Source: Vibrio sp. S17_S38 (GTDB taxonomy: Bacteria > Pseudomonadota > Gammaproteobacteria > Enterobacterales > Vibrionaceae). From it: 64,000 nt of DNA. The DNA is taken from contig NZ_JAAUWW010000008.1 of NCBI RefSeq assembly GCF_014694375.1, positions 1 to 64,000 on the forward strand. The letters are read 5' to 3'. Shown here one piece after another: positions 51,331-63,468 of the stretch (within the stretch, counting starts at the first letter, position 1; each line of letters starts with the position of its first letter). Below the pieces are notes generated by a model that made no database searches, was not told the DNA's origin, and saw nothing but the letters and a program-made list of their open reading frames with translations. The position numbers and the translations under genes are program-made.

Positions 51331-52080
51331 TTAGCTCAGTCTTTGTCTCACAGCTTCAAACAAACAAACGCCAGTAGCAACTGACACATTCAAGCTTGAT
51401 ACACTGCCCGACATTGGGATCTTAATTAAACCATCACAAGTTTCACGCGTTAACCGACGCATACCATCGCCTTCCGCTCCCATCACAATAGCAAGTGGAC
51501 CTGTTAGTTTAGCTTGATAGATGTCATGTGTTGCTTCACCAGCCGTACCAACAAACCATACTCCTTGCTCTTGTAATGCACGCATAGTCCGAGCCAGATT
51601 AGTAACACGAACAAATGGTACTGTTTCTGCAGCGCCACAAGCAACTTTGCTTACCGTACCGGTTAAAGGAGCTGACTTATCTTTTGGTACGATAACCGCC
51701 GCAACGCCAGCTGCATCAGCATTACGTAAACATGCGCCAAGATTATGCGGGTCAGTAACACCATCCAATACCAATAATAATGGTGTTTCACCTTTAGCTT
51801 TACAGGCAATTAAGATGTCATCAAGGTGATTCTCATTTAACTGCTTTGCCGGTTTTACTTTTGCAATAATGCCTTGATGATTTGCACCATCTGATTTGTC
51901 ATCTAGCGCTTTACGTCCCATTTGTTGTACAGAAACGCCAAATTTTTGCAGTTGATTAATGACAGGTAATAATCTGTCGTCTTCACGACCTTTTAAAACA
52001 AATGCTTCAATTAAACGTGCAGGGTCTTTGTCTAACACCGCATTAATGGCATGAATGCCAAAGATAAATTCGTTACTCAT
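51331..52080 (-). CDS. rlmB: 23S rRNA (guanosine-2'-O-)-methyltransferase RlmB
   Basis: RlmB methylates G2251 of 23S rRNA. The 249-residue SpoU-type protein has an N-terminal substrate-binding domain ([16 protein letters not shown]) and the knotted SPOUT motifs [31 protein letters not shown] and [15 protein letters not shown]. It lies 39 bp after rnr on the same strand in the nsrR-rnr-rlmB operon. Confidence 0.97.
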   Translation of the reverse strand: MSNEFIFGIHAINAVLDKDPARLIEAFVLKGREDDRLLPVINQLQKFGVSVQQMGRKALDDKSDGANHQGIIAKVKPAKQLNENHLDDILIACKAKGETPLLLVLDGVTDPHNLGACLRNADAAGVAAVIVPKDKSAPLTGTVSKVACGAAETVPFVRVTNLARTMRALQEQGVWFVGTAGEATHDIYQAKLTGPLAIVMGAEGDGMRRLTRETCDGLIKIPMSGSVSSLNVSVATGVCLFEAVRQRLS

Positions 52081-52119
52081 GGTCTACCTTTTGGGGTTAT
52101 TCACCCTAAATTTTATGAT

Positions 52120-54597
52120 TTATTTTTGCGCACGTTTTGCTGCAGAAGGTTTACTACGCCTTGGTTTTGTTCCTGGCTTTCCCGCTTCCGCAGCTTTAGG
52201 CTTACGTTTCTTTTTCTTCTTAGCTTTATCGGCGCTGCCATCAGGTCGTTTCGTTGGTTCAACTAATGGTTTGGCTTTTTGACCTGGCTTATTTTCTTTT
52301 ACTGCTTGCTTCTTTTGAGTCGTCGATTTCTTGTCTGCACTTGCAGCTCGTTTTTTATCTGTTTTTCCTTTACCGCGAACAGGGCGACTTGAGCCTACGA
52401 TTTCGAAGTCAATCTGGCGCGAATCTAGATTCACCGCTAAGACTTTAACTTTAACTGAATCACCTAAACGATAGATCAAACCAGAACTTTCGCCGACTAA
52501 TCTCTGCCCCATCGGATCAAATTGATAATAATCATTAGCCAAAGATGAAATATGGACTAAACCATCAATATGAAAATCACTTAAACGAACAAAGAACCCA
52601 AAGCCGGTGACATTGGCAATAACACCATCTAGTTCTTCACCTACATGATCTTGCATGTATTCACATTTGAGCCAATCAGCCACATCACGAGTTGCATCAT
52701 CGGCGCGACGCTCCGTTGTTGAGCATTGCTCACCGTAGAAGTCCATTTCATCGACATTATAATGATAGCCGCCCGTAGGGGTCGAACGATCCGTATTTAC
52801 ACCGGCATCTTTAGCAATAAGATACTTAATCGCGCGGTGTAATAATAAATCAGGGTAGCGACGAATTGGCGAGGTAAAGTGGGCATAACGCTGCAGCGCC
52901 AAACCAAAGTGACCACCATTAGCGGCGTTATATACCGCTTGCTTCATTGAGCGTAGCAACATCGTCTGAATAAGTTCTTTATCAGGACGTTCGCCAATGG
53001 CTTGAATGAGCGCGGCATAATCGGTTGGTGTTGGCTCTAGCCCACCCGTTAAGCTTAATCCTAATTCGCCAAGGAAAGATCGGAAACCAGTAAGGCGCTC
53101 TTCACCTGGCGTATCATGGACACGATATAACGCTGGTTCTTTCGCTTTTTCAACAAATGAGGCTGAAGCAATATTGGCAAGAATCATACATTCTTCAATG
53201 ATCTTATGTGCATCATTGCGAACTACAGGTTCGATACGTTCAATTTTACGTAATTCATTGAAGATAAATTTCGTTTCAGTCGTTTCAAATTCAATCGCGC
53301 CACGTTGCTCACGTGCAACTTTCAATACTTGATACATTTTATGTAACTGCTCAAGGTCTGGTACCATTTTCTGATAGCGTTCACGCAGCTCTTCATTACC
53401 GTCTAATATCGCACCTACTTTATTATAGGTAAGACGTGCATGTGAATTCATCACCGCTTCATAATGTTTATAGCCTGACAGCTTACCAGAAGAAGAAACC
53501 GTCATTTCGCATACCATGCACAAACGGTCAACTTGTGGGTTCAATGAACATAAGCCATTCGATAATACTTCCGGCAACATAGGAACCACTTGTGCAGGGA
53601 AGTAAACCGAATTACCCCGCTTAATGGCCTCTTTATCAAGTGCTGTATTGGGACGAACATAATAACTCACATCCGCAATCGCCACCCATAAACGCCAGCC
53701 ACCACCTTTTTTAGCTTCACAATATACGGCATCATCAAAATCACGAGCATCTTCACCATCAATGGTGACAAGAGGTAAATCACGTAAATCAACGCGCCTT
53801 TCTTTAGCTTCGTCTGGAACTTCTTCTGCTAAATTTTGAACTTGTTTTTCGACAGCTAGAGGCCATTCATTGGGGATTTGATGAGTATGAATTGCAATTT
53901 GAATTTCCATACCAGGTGCCATATTCTCGCCTAGCACCTCCAGCACTTTCCCCATCATACCGCGAGAACGCGTAGCACGAGCTGTTAGTTCCACGATAAC
54001 GACATTGCCCATACGAGCACCGCTACGGAATTCTTCTGGGATCAGAATATCTTGGCTAATACGTGAATCATCTGGTACGACATAAGCATGGCCATCTTCC
54101 ATAAAGAAACGACCCACTAAATTGCTTTCACGAGCTTCCAGAATACGAACTAAGCGCCCTTCTTTACGGCCACGCTTATCCACACCATTTGGCTGAACTA
54201 AAACATAATCACCGTGGATGATGGTTCTCATCTGGTGAAACGGTAATAAGACATCGTTATCTTTACCAACACTGCCATCAGGACGAACCCAGCCAAAACC
54301 ATCTTTATGGCCAATAACCGTACCTTTAATCAAATCGACTTTTTCAGGTAAAGCGTAACATTGACGACGAGTGAAAATCAGCTCACCGTCACGCTCCATC
54401 GCACGTAAGCGACGTCGTAGGCCTTCATATTCCTCTTCATCTTTTAAATTTAGCGCCTCAAAGAGATCATTACGATTCATTGGCACATTTGCCTTAGTTA
54501 AGAGCGCTAAAATAAACTCTCGACTAGGAATCGGATTTTCATATTTTTCTGATTCTCGTTTGGCAAAAGGATCAATAATTTCGGGACGTTCGGACAT
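52120..54597 (-). CDS. rnr: Ribonuclease R
   Basis: RNase R is the 3'-5' exoribonuclease that degrades structured RNA and acts in tmRNA quality control. The 825 residues comprise N-terminal winged-helix and cold-shock domains, the RNB catalytic domain with the acidic cluster [15 protein letters not shown], an S1 domain (about 640-725; [14 protein letters not shown]) and a long Lys-rich tail (about 735-825) that binds RNA and ribosomes. Middle gene of nsrR-rnr-rlmB. Confidence 0.97.
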   Translation of the reverse strand: MSERPEIIDPFAKRESEKYENPIPSREFILALLTKANVPMNRNDLFEALNLKDEEEYEGLRRRLRAMERDGELIFTRRQCYALPEKVDLIKGTVIGHKDGFGWVRPDGSVGKDNDVLLPFHQMRTIIHGDYVLVQPNGVDKRGRKEGRLVRILEARESNLVGRFFMEDGHAYVVPDDSRISQDILIPEEFRSGARMGNVVIVELTARATRSRGMMGKVLEVLGENMAPGMEIQIAIHTHQIPNEWPLAVEKQVQNLAEEVPDEAKERRVDLRDLPLVTIDGEDARDFDDAVYCEAKKGGGWRLWVAIADVSYYVRPNTALDKEAIKRGNSVYFPAQVVPMLPEVLSNGLCSLNPQVDRLCMVCEMTVSSSGKLSGYKHYEAVMNSHARLTYNKVGAILDGNEELRERYQKMVPDLEQLHKMYQVLKVAREQRGAIEFETTETKFIFNELRKIERIEPVVRNDAHKIIEECMILANIASASFVEKAKEPALYRVHDTPGEERLTGFRSFLGELGLSLTGGLEPTPTDYAALIQAIGERPDKELIQTMLLRSMKQAVYNAANGGHFGLALQRYAHFTSPIRRYPDLLLHRAIKYLIAKDAGVNTDRSTPTGGYHYNVDEMDFYGEQCSTTERRADDATRDVADWLKCEYMQDHVGEELDGVIANVTGFGFFVRLSDFHIDGLVHISSLANDYYQFDPMGQRLVGESSGLIYRLGDSVKVKVLAVNLDSRQIDFEIVGSSRPVRGKGKTDKKRAASADKKSTTQKKQAVKENKPGQKAKPLVEPTKRPDGSADKAKKKKKRKPKAAEAGKPGTKPRRSKPSAAKRAQK

Positions 54598-54716
54598 GAC
54601 AAACCTGCTTATATGCGCAAAGTGTAACTATGAGTATATCTGAGTGAGGCGCTAACCTACAGAAATGGTTTAATAAACTGCCTTCAAACAAATATAAGAA
54701 AGTGGCAGCTTAATGA

Positions 54717-55142
54717 TTACGCTGGAGTTAAAAGAAGTAAAAGTTCATTATTATCGGTCAACATATCGGCAATGGTACAATCATCTAATTGCTGTAAAAA
54801 TGCTTCCTTGGCTTCAGCCAGCTTACCTTTTAAGCGACAAGCCGATGTCATATTACAGGCGCTTTCAGCACAGTTCACAATTTGTAGTGGCTCCAAGCCT
54901 CTGACTACACTACCAATAATAATATCCTCTGCTGGCATACCAAGGAGAATCCCACCATATTTACCTCTAATCGCTTCCACATAACCTAGTAACGCCAATT
55001 TATGAATAATCTTGATTAAATGATTTTTAGGGATATCTAAACGATCACTTACCACTTGTGCATTAGTCCTCTGTCCTTCAGGCAATGACGCCAAAAAGAT
55101 CAGCGTTCGCAATCCATAATCGGTAAATGAGGTAAGTTGCAT
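54717..55142 (-). CDS. nsrR: Nitric-oxide-sensing repressor NsrR
   Basis: NsrR is an Rrf2-family [2Fe-2S] repressor released by nitric oxide. It has 141 residues from ATG 55142 ([19 protein letters not shown]), with AGGAG six bases ahead; an in-frame earlier start at 55190 is less likely. The cluster cysteines lie in [12 protein letters not shown]. Divergent from hmp, whose promoter carries a good NsrR site, so the two form a local NO response. Confidence 0.95.
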   Translation of the reverse strand: MQLTSFTDYGLRTLIFLASLPEGQRTNAQVVSDRLDIPKNHLIKIIHKLALLGYVEAIRGKYGGILLGMPAEDIIIGSVVRGLEPLQIVNCAESACNMTSACRLKGKLAEAKEAFLQQLDDCTIADMLTDNNELLLLLTPA

Positions 55143-55314
55143 CACTGCTCCTAAATTGAATACTGCCCTTACTGGGGCCAAAGTTTCCACGAAAATAGAA
55201 ATAGTATATAAGATTTATCGGAAAGCTAACATTTTTCGATTCCTTGCCAACGCTATTTTACCTTTTAAAACTGAGGGATTAAGTATTTTTGAGTATATAA
55301 GAATAAATATTCCA

Positions 55315-55343
55315 TTGACTCACATTTCAATTTTAGATAAAAT
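55315..55343 (+). promoter_or_regulatory. Promoter of hmp
   Basis: TTGACT (55315-55320) and TAAAAT (55338-55343) are spaced by an ideal 17 bp. Transcription would start near 55350, inside the NsrR site. Confidence 0.7.
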
Positions 55344-55346
55344 GTT

Positions 55347-55369
55347 AACATGCATTTAAAATACAACTT
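55347..55369. promoter_or_regulatory. NsrR binding site upstream of hmp
   Basis: The halves AACATGCATTT and AAATACAACTT with one A between fit the 11-1-11 NsrR consensus (AANATGCATTT and its inverse) closely. It overlaps the expected hmp transcription start, ideal for repression that is lifted by nitric oxide. Confidence 0.8.
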
Positions 55370-55384
55370 TAAAAGGTAACTATT

Positions 55385-56554
55385 ATGTTAAGTCAATCTA
55401 CTATTGATATCGTCAAATCTACCGCGCCTCTCATCGCCGAAGCTGGCCCCTCTCTTACCGCTCATTTCTATGATCGTATGTTCAAACATCATCCAGAATT
55501 AAAAAACGTCTTTAATTTAACTCACCAAGATACAGGCAGCCAAAGAGAAGCATTATTTAATGCTGTGTATGGCTATGCTGCCAATATTGACAATATTGAA
55601 GTGTTATTACCTGTGGTAGAAAAGATTGCGCATAAGCATACCAGTTTTAATATTTCACCAGAGCAATATCAAATTGTTGGTACTCACTTACTAGCAACTA
55701 TTGATGAATTAATGAGCCCTGGGCAAGAAGTACTTGATGCTTGGGCTGAAGCTTATGGTTTATTAGCAAATGTATTTATTAATCGCGAAGAAGAAATTTA
55801 CCAGCAAAAAGAACAAGAAGTCGGTGGATGGCGTGGAACTCGCGAATTTAAAGTGATAGCGAAAATACAAGAAAGCAATGTAATCACCAGCTTTGTATTT
55901 GCGCCTACTGATGGTAAAGCGGTTGTCAGCTACAATCCAGGCCAATATATCGGCATCTATTTAAATTCAGATAAATTAGAATTCCAAGAAATTCGTCAGT
56001 ACAGCTTATCTGATGCTCCAAATGGTGAAACTTACCGTATTTCAGTAAAACGTGAAGATAAAGGTGTGGCATCTAATTACTTACATGCACATGTAAGTAT
56101 TGGTGATACGGTTCAGTTAGCAGCACCAGCAGGTGACTTCTTTATTACCACTTTGCCACAAACACCAATTGCTTTAATTTCGGCTGGTGTAGGTCTAACA
56201 CCAATGCTATCAATGTTAGAAAGTATTCAAACTACTCATCAAGCACCAATCCATTGGTTACATGCATCTGACAATACAGAACGCCATGGCTTTAAAGCTC
56301 GTGTTAATGAGTTAACACAATCAAATACCCTGCTAAATCAATACACTTGGTATAAAGAAGAAACGAATACTGGCGATTTTTCTGGTTTAATGGATTTATC
56401 ACAAATTCAAAATGAAGTTAAATGGCTAGAGACTGATTTCTACCTTTGTGGTCCAGTAGTATTTATGCAACATGTTGCTAAGCAATTAATCGCGCTAAAT
56501 GTGATGGAAGATCGTATTCACTATGAATGCTTCGGACCACATAAAGTACTTTAA
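55385..56554 (+). CDS. hmp: Flavohemoprotein (nitric oxide dioxygenase)
   Basis: Hmp turns nitric oxide and O2 into nitrate. The 389 residues have a globin domain (about 1-138, proximal His in AHKHTSFNI), an FAD domain with [11 protein letters not shown], and an NAD domain with [14 protein letters not shown] and the C-terminal [19 protein letters not shown] precedes the ATG. Controlled by the divergent NsrR. Confidence 0.97.
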   Translation: MLSQSTIDIVKSTAPLIAEAGPSLTAHFYDRMFKHHPELKNVFNLTHQDTGSQREALFNAVYGYAANIDNIEVLLPVVEKIAHKHTSFNISPEQYQIVGTHLLATIDELMSPGQEVLDAWAEAYGLLANVFINREEEIYQQKEQEVGGWRGTREFKVIAKIQESNVITSFVFAPTDGKAVVSYNPGQYIGIYLNSDKLEFQEIRQYSLSDAPNGETYRISVKREDKGVASNYLHAHVSIGDTVQLAAPAGDFFITTLPQTPIALISAGVGLTPMLSMLESIQTTHQAPIHWLHASDNTERHGFKARVNELTQSNTLLNQYTWYKEETNTGDFSGLMDLSQIQNEVKWLETDFYLCGPVVFMQHVAKQLIALNVMEDRIHYECFGPHKVL

Positions 56555-56629
56555 TTTTGCATAAGACATTGAGCAATAGATTCATTAATATTCCTTGACC
56601 TTACAGCTCAATTCACAAATGCAAGACCT

Positions 56630-56661
56630 AAAAAAGCCGACGTTGATGTCGGCTTTTTTTA
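56630..56661. terminator. Bidirectional terminator between hmp and purA
   Basis: AAAAAGCCGAC, loop GTTGAT, GTCGGCTTTTTTT form a strong stem with A and T runs. Both hmp and purA point towards it. Confidence 0.9.
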
Positions 56662-56681
56662 TATTTCATTTTAACGCCATA

Positions 56682-58013
<1,332 letters not shown>

Positions 58014-58131
58014 CTAGTTAAAAAAGGATTCTAGCATACCAATTATACTTGTTGCAGTCATTTTTTCGATGAATTTTTATGCACTTTAATTTCATATATA
58101 AAATAATAATACATGGCAATAGCTTGCTGTA

Positions 58132-58317
58132 TTATTTCAGCGACATAAACACAATTACAGCACCGGCAACCACTAAAGCCCCTCCGACTCTCTTTAATTG
58201 ATTATCAGGAAGTTGGCTCATTTTTGTTACCATATTTTTCCATGCTTTAGGTGCAAACGCAGGCCCTAAACCTTCAAATATAAGAACAGCCCCCATAGCA
58301 ATAAAGAAAGATGTCAC
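58132..58317 (-). CDS. DUF2065 small membrane protein (YjeT-like)
   Basis: The 61-residue protein has two hydrophobic segments (FIAMGAVLIFEGLGPAF and GGALVVAGAVIVFMSL) joined by a short basic loop (PKAWKNMVTKMSQLPDNQLKRVG). It matches DUF2065/YjeT, of unknown function, regularly found between hflC and purA. Confidence 0.85.
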   Translation of the reverse strand: MTSFFIAMGAVLIFEGLGPAFAPKAWKNMVTKMSQLPDNQLKRVGGALVVAGAVIVFMSLK

Positions 58318-58351
58318 TGTTATTTATCCTCATTTTAACCCAAATGGTCAT

Positions 58352-58384
58352 AAAAAAAGAAGGAACCATCAGGTCCCTTCTTTA
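58352..58384 (-). terminator. Terminator downstream of hflC
   Basis: On the minus strand AAAGAAGG-GACC, loop TGAT, GGTTCCTTCTTTTTTT pair with one mismatch. It lies about 30 bp past hflC and would end the hflKC transcript before the DUF2065 gene. Confidence 0.8.
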
Positions 58385-58414
58385 ATTGATTATAACAACG
58401 AAAGCTAAGAAGGT

Positions 58415-59401
58415 TTACTTCTCAGTTTTACGCCCATTACTCTGATTCATATATTTAAAGAAGTCACTCTTTGGATCAAGCACCAGTAAATCACTCTTAT
58501 TACTGAATGATTTTTCGTATGCTTTAAGTGAACGCAAGAAGCTATAAAACTCAGGATCTTGATTGTATGACTGAGCATAAATCGTAGCCACTTTTGCATC
58601 TGCATCACCACGAGTAACACGAGCTGTTTTATCGGCTTCGGCTAATGTAGTTGCAACTTCAAGTTCCGCTTGAGCTCGAATGATTTCGGCCTTTTCACGA
58701 CCTTGCGAACGGTGCTTACGCGCCACTGACTCACGTTCTGCACGCATACGGCGATAAATCGATTCACTGATTTCATCAGGTAGGTTGATTTTCTTCATAC
58801 GGAAATCGACCAATTCAACACCTAAATCTTTCATTGCACTATCGCGAGTATCATCCAATACATCAAGCATGATTTTATCACGCTCGCCATCCACTTCTAA
58901 TGCTTCTTTAGCCGATTCAGGCAGCGCATCTTCATCTTGAATCGTATCAACTGCAACAATTTCACTGCGAGGGCCGGAAACGATTTGCTTAATTTCACGC
59001 GCACCGATTTCAGAACGAAGAATATCAGTTACCTTACGCCCCAGTAGTGTTTCAGCGGTTAAGGTATTACCACCACCAGTTGCCAGATAATACTTACCAA
59101 AATCACTGATTTTCCATTTCACATAAGTATCGATAATAACGTCTTTTTTCTCTGATGTTACAAAACGGTCTGATTTACCATCCATAGTTTGGATACGTGC
59201 GTCTAACGTTTTAACGCTATCAAAAAACGGCATTTTCATATGCAAACCCGGAGGATAAATTCTTGAAGATGTATCATTGGCATCTTTAAGTATTCGACCA
59301 AAACGGCTCACGATGCCTCGCTCACCTTCCGGGACAACAAACACTGACATTAACGTCACAACAATTAAAATCGCCACCAAAGGGATAAATAACTTACGCA
59401 T
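58415..59401 (-). CDS. hflC: FtsH modulator HflC
   Basis: HflC with HflK forms the membrane cage that controls the FtsH protease. The 328 residues have an N-terminal transmembrane segment (LFIPLVAILIVVTLMSVFVV), an SPFH/band 7 domain and a coiled-coil region rich in Ala/Glu/Arg (about 215-275). It starts two bases after the hflK stop. Confidence 0.96.
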   Translation of the reverse strand: MRKLFIPLVAILIVVTLMSVFVVPEGERGIVSRFGRILKDANDTSSRIYPPGLHMKMPFFDSVKTLDARIQTMDGKSDRFVTSEKKDVIIDTYVKWKISDFGKYYLATGGGNTLTAETLLGRKVTDILRSEIGAREIKQIVSGPRSEIVAVDTIQDEDALPESAKEALEVDGERDKIMLDVLDDTRDSAMKDLGVELVDFRMKKINLPDEISESIYRRMRAERESVARKHRSQGREKAEIIRAQAELEVATTLAEADKTARVTRGDADAKVATIYAQSYNQDPEFYSFLRSLKAYEKSFSNKSDLLVLDPKSDFFKYMNQSNGRKTEK

Positions 59402-59403
59402 GT

Positions 59404-60597
59404 TTAGAATCTCCCTTTACGTGTTGAAGTCGAGCTTGAGTTTTTATCAGTCTCATCACCATTTGATTTGCTTGCATCTAATTGAATACCATCATACTCA
59501 GAAGATGATTTATCTCCGGTACGTGCTTTCGATGGCTGAGCTTTAGAATCCGAAATTAATTTATCAATCGGTAAATACAGCATATTGCCAGACGATTCAG
59601 AATCAATAAGAACTTTCGAGCTACGTGTATAGATTTTTTCCATAGTATCAAGATACAAACGATCACGTGTTACTTTTGGTGCCGCTTGGTATTCAGGCAA
59701 TAGCTTATTAAACTGAGCCACTTGACCTAACGCTTCATTCACCGTGCGCTCGGTATAACCTTGAGCTTCTTTCTTCAAACGTTCGGCACGGCCGGTCGCT
59801 TTCGGTAGAATTTCATTTTTATACGCTTCTGCTTCACGAATGAAACGTTCTTCATCTTCTCGAGCTGCAATGGCGTCATCGAACGCATCTTTCACTTGCT
59901 CTGGAGGACGAGAGGATTGGAAGTTCACATCGGTTACCGTTAAGCCCATATCGTATTTATCGATAATTTGGTTTACCGTTTTTTCCGTTGTTTGTCGTAT
60001 TTGCTGACGACCACTGGTGAGAATACTATCCATCAAAGAATCACCAATAACGGCACGAAGTGCTGAATCGGTGGCCTGACGCAAGCTATCATCAGCATTA
60101 GTCACTCGAAACAAATATTTATAAGGGTCAGATACTCGGTATTGAACCCCCATTTCGACCGTTACTACATTTTCATCTTTGGTTAGCATTAGACCGCTAG
60201 CACGTAATGAGCGAATCGCTTGTACGTTGACAGGTGTGACGTCATCAATAAAACGAGGACGCCAGTTTAGACCTGGATCCACTATTTTTTCGTACTTACC
60301 TAAACGAAGTACAACACCACGCTCTGCTTCGCCGATAGTATAGAAGCCAGAGAAAACCCAAATTAAGATAGCTATTAACGCAATCGCACCGAAGCCGATA
60401 GCACCACCGCCACCAAATAATGGTTTCCCGTTACCTTTCTTACCGAATGTACCGCCTAATTTTTGGCTGAGCTTATTAAAAACCTCATCCAAATCAGGTG
60501 GACCTTGATCTCGACCGCCGCGATTTTTATTCTTACCCCAAGGGTCTTTATCTTGGCCATTATTGTCGTTGTTATTTCCAGGCTCGTTCCACGCCAT
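59404..60597 (-). CDS. hflK: FtsH modulator HflK
   Basis: HflK is HflC's partner. It has 397 residues from ATG 60597 (MAWNEPGNNNDNNGQDKDPW, GGAG seven bases ahead); an in-frame start at 60630 is less likely. An Asn/Gly/Asp-rich cytoplasmic N-terminus precedes one transmembrane segment (GFGAIALIAILIWVFSGFY) and the SPFH domain. The tail is Ser/Lys-rich and probably disordered. Confidence 0.96.
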   Translation of the reverse strand: MAWNEPGNNNDNNGQDKDPWGKNKNRGGRDQGPPDLDEVFNKLSQKLGGTFGKKGNGKPLFGGGGAIGFGAIALIAILIWVFSGFYTIGEAERGVVLRLGKYEKIVDPGLNWRPRFIDDVTPVNVQAIRSLRASGLMLTKDENVVTVEMGVQYRVSDPYKYLFRVTNADDSLRQATDSALRAVIGDSLMDSILTSGRQQIRQTTEKTVNQIIDKYDMGLTVTDVNFQSSRPPEQVKDAFDDAIAAREDEERFIREAEAYKNEILPKATGRAERLKKEAQGYTERTVNEALGQVAQFNKLLPEYQAAPKVTRDRLYLDTMEKIYTRSSKVLIDSESSGNMLYLPIDKLISDSKAQPSKARTGDKSSSEYDGIQLDASKSNGDETDKNSSSTSTRKGRF

Positions 60598-60658
60598 TAG
60601 AAAGCTCCATCGTATAGATATGACGTTCATACCAATAACAGTAAATACTGTATTGATA

Positions 60659-61966
60659 TCATACTGTAGCAGCTAAGTCAGTGACGACAAGGTCACGCAA
60701 AACTACCTCTTCTCTTTTCTCTAACTTTGACCAATCAACTTGCTGCATCCGAATATCAATCAATAAATTACCTTCTTGATCATATTTTTCAGCTTGGATC
60801 GCATTCATCTGAATGAAGACACTACGAATACGTCCTTGATGCATAGGGGGAATACAGAGCTGATACTGAACAATCTGTGTTGCCAAACGCTCAGTAAGCG
60901 CAGAAAACAACAAATCTAAACCGATCCCATTCATGGCAGAAACCCAGACGATACGAGGTAAACCTTCGTCATCTCGCTCAATTCTTGGTTTTTGCCCTTC
61001 CATGTTATCAATTTTATTCATCACTAGCAGCGATGGTACCTCATGGGCATCAATTTCTTCTAAAACTACGTCAACCGCGTGGATATTCTCACGAAAACGG
61101 TCATCACTAGCATCTACAACATGTAACAAAATGTCAGCTTCTTGAGTTTCTTGCAATGTAGCTTTGAAAGCAGCAACCAAATCATGGGGCAAATGACGAA
61201 TAAAGCCAACCGTATCCGCCAATACCGCATTACCAACATCTTCAAGCTCGATTTTTCGTAACGTTGGATCTAATGTTGCGAATAATTGATCCGCGGCATA
61301 AACCCCCGCTTGAGTAATATGATTAAATAAGGTCGATTTTCCTGCATTGGTATAACCAACTAGTGAAATTGTCGGAATTTCAGCACGTTGCCTTGCCTTT
61401 CTTCCTTGTTCACGTTGTTTTGAAACTTTGGCTAAACGACGTAGGATAGCTTTAATACGCTCACGCAATAAACGTCTGTCGGTTTCTAATTGAGTTTCAC
61501 CCGGCCCACGTAAACCTATGCCACCTTTTTGACGCTCTAAGTGAGTCCAACCTCGGATCAAACGGGTTGATAAGTGACGCAACTGCGCCAATTCAACTTG
61601 TAATTTACCTTCATGAGTTCGAGCTCGTTGAGCAAAGATATCTAAGATTAACCCAGTACGATCGAGAACTCGACATTGGCACAAGTATTCAAGATTACGC
61701 TCTTGTGCTGGAGTTAAAGCATGATTAAAGATAACAATTTCAGCACCTAATGCTTTTACTGTATCTGCAATTTCTTGTGCTTTACCTGTACCGACATAAT
61801 ATTTAGCATGCGGTGATTGGCGGCTACCCGTTACAACCTTCAGGCTATTTACGCCAGCAGAAGACACCAGCATTTCAAACTCGCTGAGGTCTTCCCACTC
61901 ACCTTCTTGTGTGAAGTTTATATGAACAAGTACCGCCTGTTCGCCGGATTCATAACGGTCAAACAA
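60659..61966 (-). CDS. hflX: Ribosome-associated GTPase HflX
   Basis: HflX splits stalled 70S ribosomes during stress. The 435 residues have the N-terminal HflX domain, a coiled-coil linker with KGGIGLRGPGETQLETDRR, and a G domain with GYTNAGKSTLFNHIT, ADTVGFIRHLPHDLV and MNKIDNM. It lies 35 bp downstream of hfq, same strand. Confidence 0.97.
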   Translation of the reverse strand: MFDRYESGEQAVLVHINFTQEGEWEDLSEFEMLVSSAGVNSLKVVTGSRQSPHAKYYVGTGKAQEIADTVKALGAEIVIFNHALTPAQERNLEYLCQCRVLDRTGLILDIFAQRARTHEGKLQVELAQLRHLSTRLIRGWTHLERQKGGIGLRGPGETQLETDRRLLRERIKAILRRLAKVSKQREQGRKARQRAEIPTISLVGYTNAGKSTLFNHITQAGVYAADQLFATLDPTLRKIELEDVGNAVLADTVGFIRHLPHDLVAAFKATLQETQEADILLHVVDASDDRFRENIHAVDVVLEEIDAHEVPSLLVMNKIDNMEGQKPRIERDDEGLPRIVWVSAMNGIGLDLLFSALTERLATQIVQYQLCIPPMHQGRIRSVFIQMNAIQAEKYDQEGNLLIDIRMQQVDWSKLEKREEVVLRDLVVTDLAATV

Positions 61967-62001
61967 ACAGTTCGCTCCTTAATGTAAACAATAAAACATT
62001 C

Positions 62002-62301
<300 letters not shown>

Positions 62302-62532
62302 TTATTTTTAGCTAACTTTGATCTTTCTACGTATATCGTTACAAAAACAATCGTAAAAAGTCACTTACACAATAAAGCAGTGCGAATACTTAATAAAAAT
62401 ATCCATTAAGTTGTGCATTAACGAGCAAATTTGCTCGACTGCCAAATTTATCTTTATACTGAAAATAGGTATTTAACAAAAACTTACCTAAACGCTTTCA
62501 GTATATACTCAAATCACATCAAGATGCACGGT

Positions 62533-63468
62533 TCAGGATCCACTCACTATAGCATTTGATAAAGTGTCTACTGATGCCTCAATATTTTCACTATCTAGCC
62601 AAGTTAAATCATTCCAGCTTCGTAACCAAGTGATTTGTCTTTTGGCTAATTGACGAGTGGCACATATACCTTTAAATACGGCTTCATCTAGTGTGCCATT
62701 TCCATCAAGATATTCCCACATCTGTCGATAGCCTACACAACGAATGGAAGGTAGATCAAGGTGTAGATCGCTCCGTTGATGCAAGGTGCTTACTTCTTGT
62801 TCAAATCCCGCGGCTATCATTTTTTCAAATCGAAGTTCAATACGCCTATGCAGTTCTGATCGTTGACTTGGCATTACAGCAAACTGTTTCACTCGATAAG
62901 GAATCGGTTCACCTTTTTTCGCCGTCAATTCTGTTAAGGTTTTACCTGTGATTCGAAAGACCTCAAGTGCGCGCGATAAACGCTGTGGATCATTGGGATG
63001 AATTCTTTGAGCAGCCACAGGATCAATACTCGCCAATTCTTGATGAAGTATTTCCCAGCCTTTTTGTTTTGACTCTTCTTCTATCTGTTGACGAATAGCT
63101 GGATCCGCGGCAGGTAATGGTGACAAGCCTTCAAGCAACGCTTTGTAATACAACATAGTGCCACCTACCAATAATGGTATTTTACCTTGGGCAACAATAT
63201 CGGCCATTTCCTTCAATGCATCTCGACGAAAATCAGCAGCAGAATAAGAATTTTTTGGATCTAAAATATTAATCAGCCGGTGGGGTGCAAGTGCTAATTC
63301 TTGGTCATCTGGCTTTGCGGTTCCGATATCCATTCCTTTATAAATCAATGCCGAATCGACACTAATGATCTCAACAGGGTATTTTTGACGTAGGCGAATT
63401 GCTAATTCAGTTTTCCCCGATGCTGTCGGCCCCATTAAAAACAAAGCTAAAGGTAATGGCTGGCTCAT
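62533..63468 (-). CDS. miaA: tRNA dimethylallyltransferase MiaA
   Basis: MiaA adds dimethylallyl to A37 of tRNAs reading UNN codons. The 311 residues show the P-loop [53 protein letters not shown] and the tRNA-binding [13 protein letters not shown]. The start overlaps the mutL stop by four bases (ATGA). A 258-bp gap separates it from hfq, probably holding hfq promoters. Confidence 0.97.
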   Translation of the reverse strand: MSQPLPLALFLMGPTASGKTELAIRLRQKYPVEIISVDSALIYKGMDIGTAKPDDQELALAPHRLINILDPKNSYSAADFRRDALKEMADIVAQGKIPLLVGGTMLYYKALLEGLSPLPAADPAIRQQIEEESKQKGWEILHQELASIDPVAAQRIHPNDPQRLSRALEVFRITGKTLTELTAKKGEPIPYRVKQFAVMPSQRSELHRRIELRFEKMIAAGFEQEVSTLHQRSDLHLDLPSIRCVGYRQMWEYLDGNGTLDEAVFKGICATRQLAKRQITWLRSWNDLTWLDSENIEASVDTLSNAIVSGS

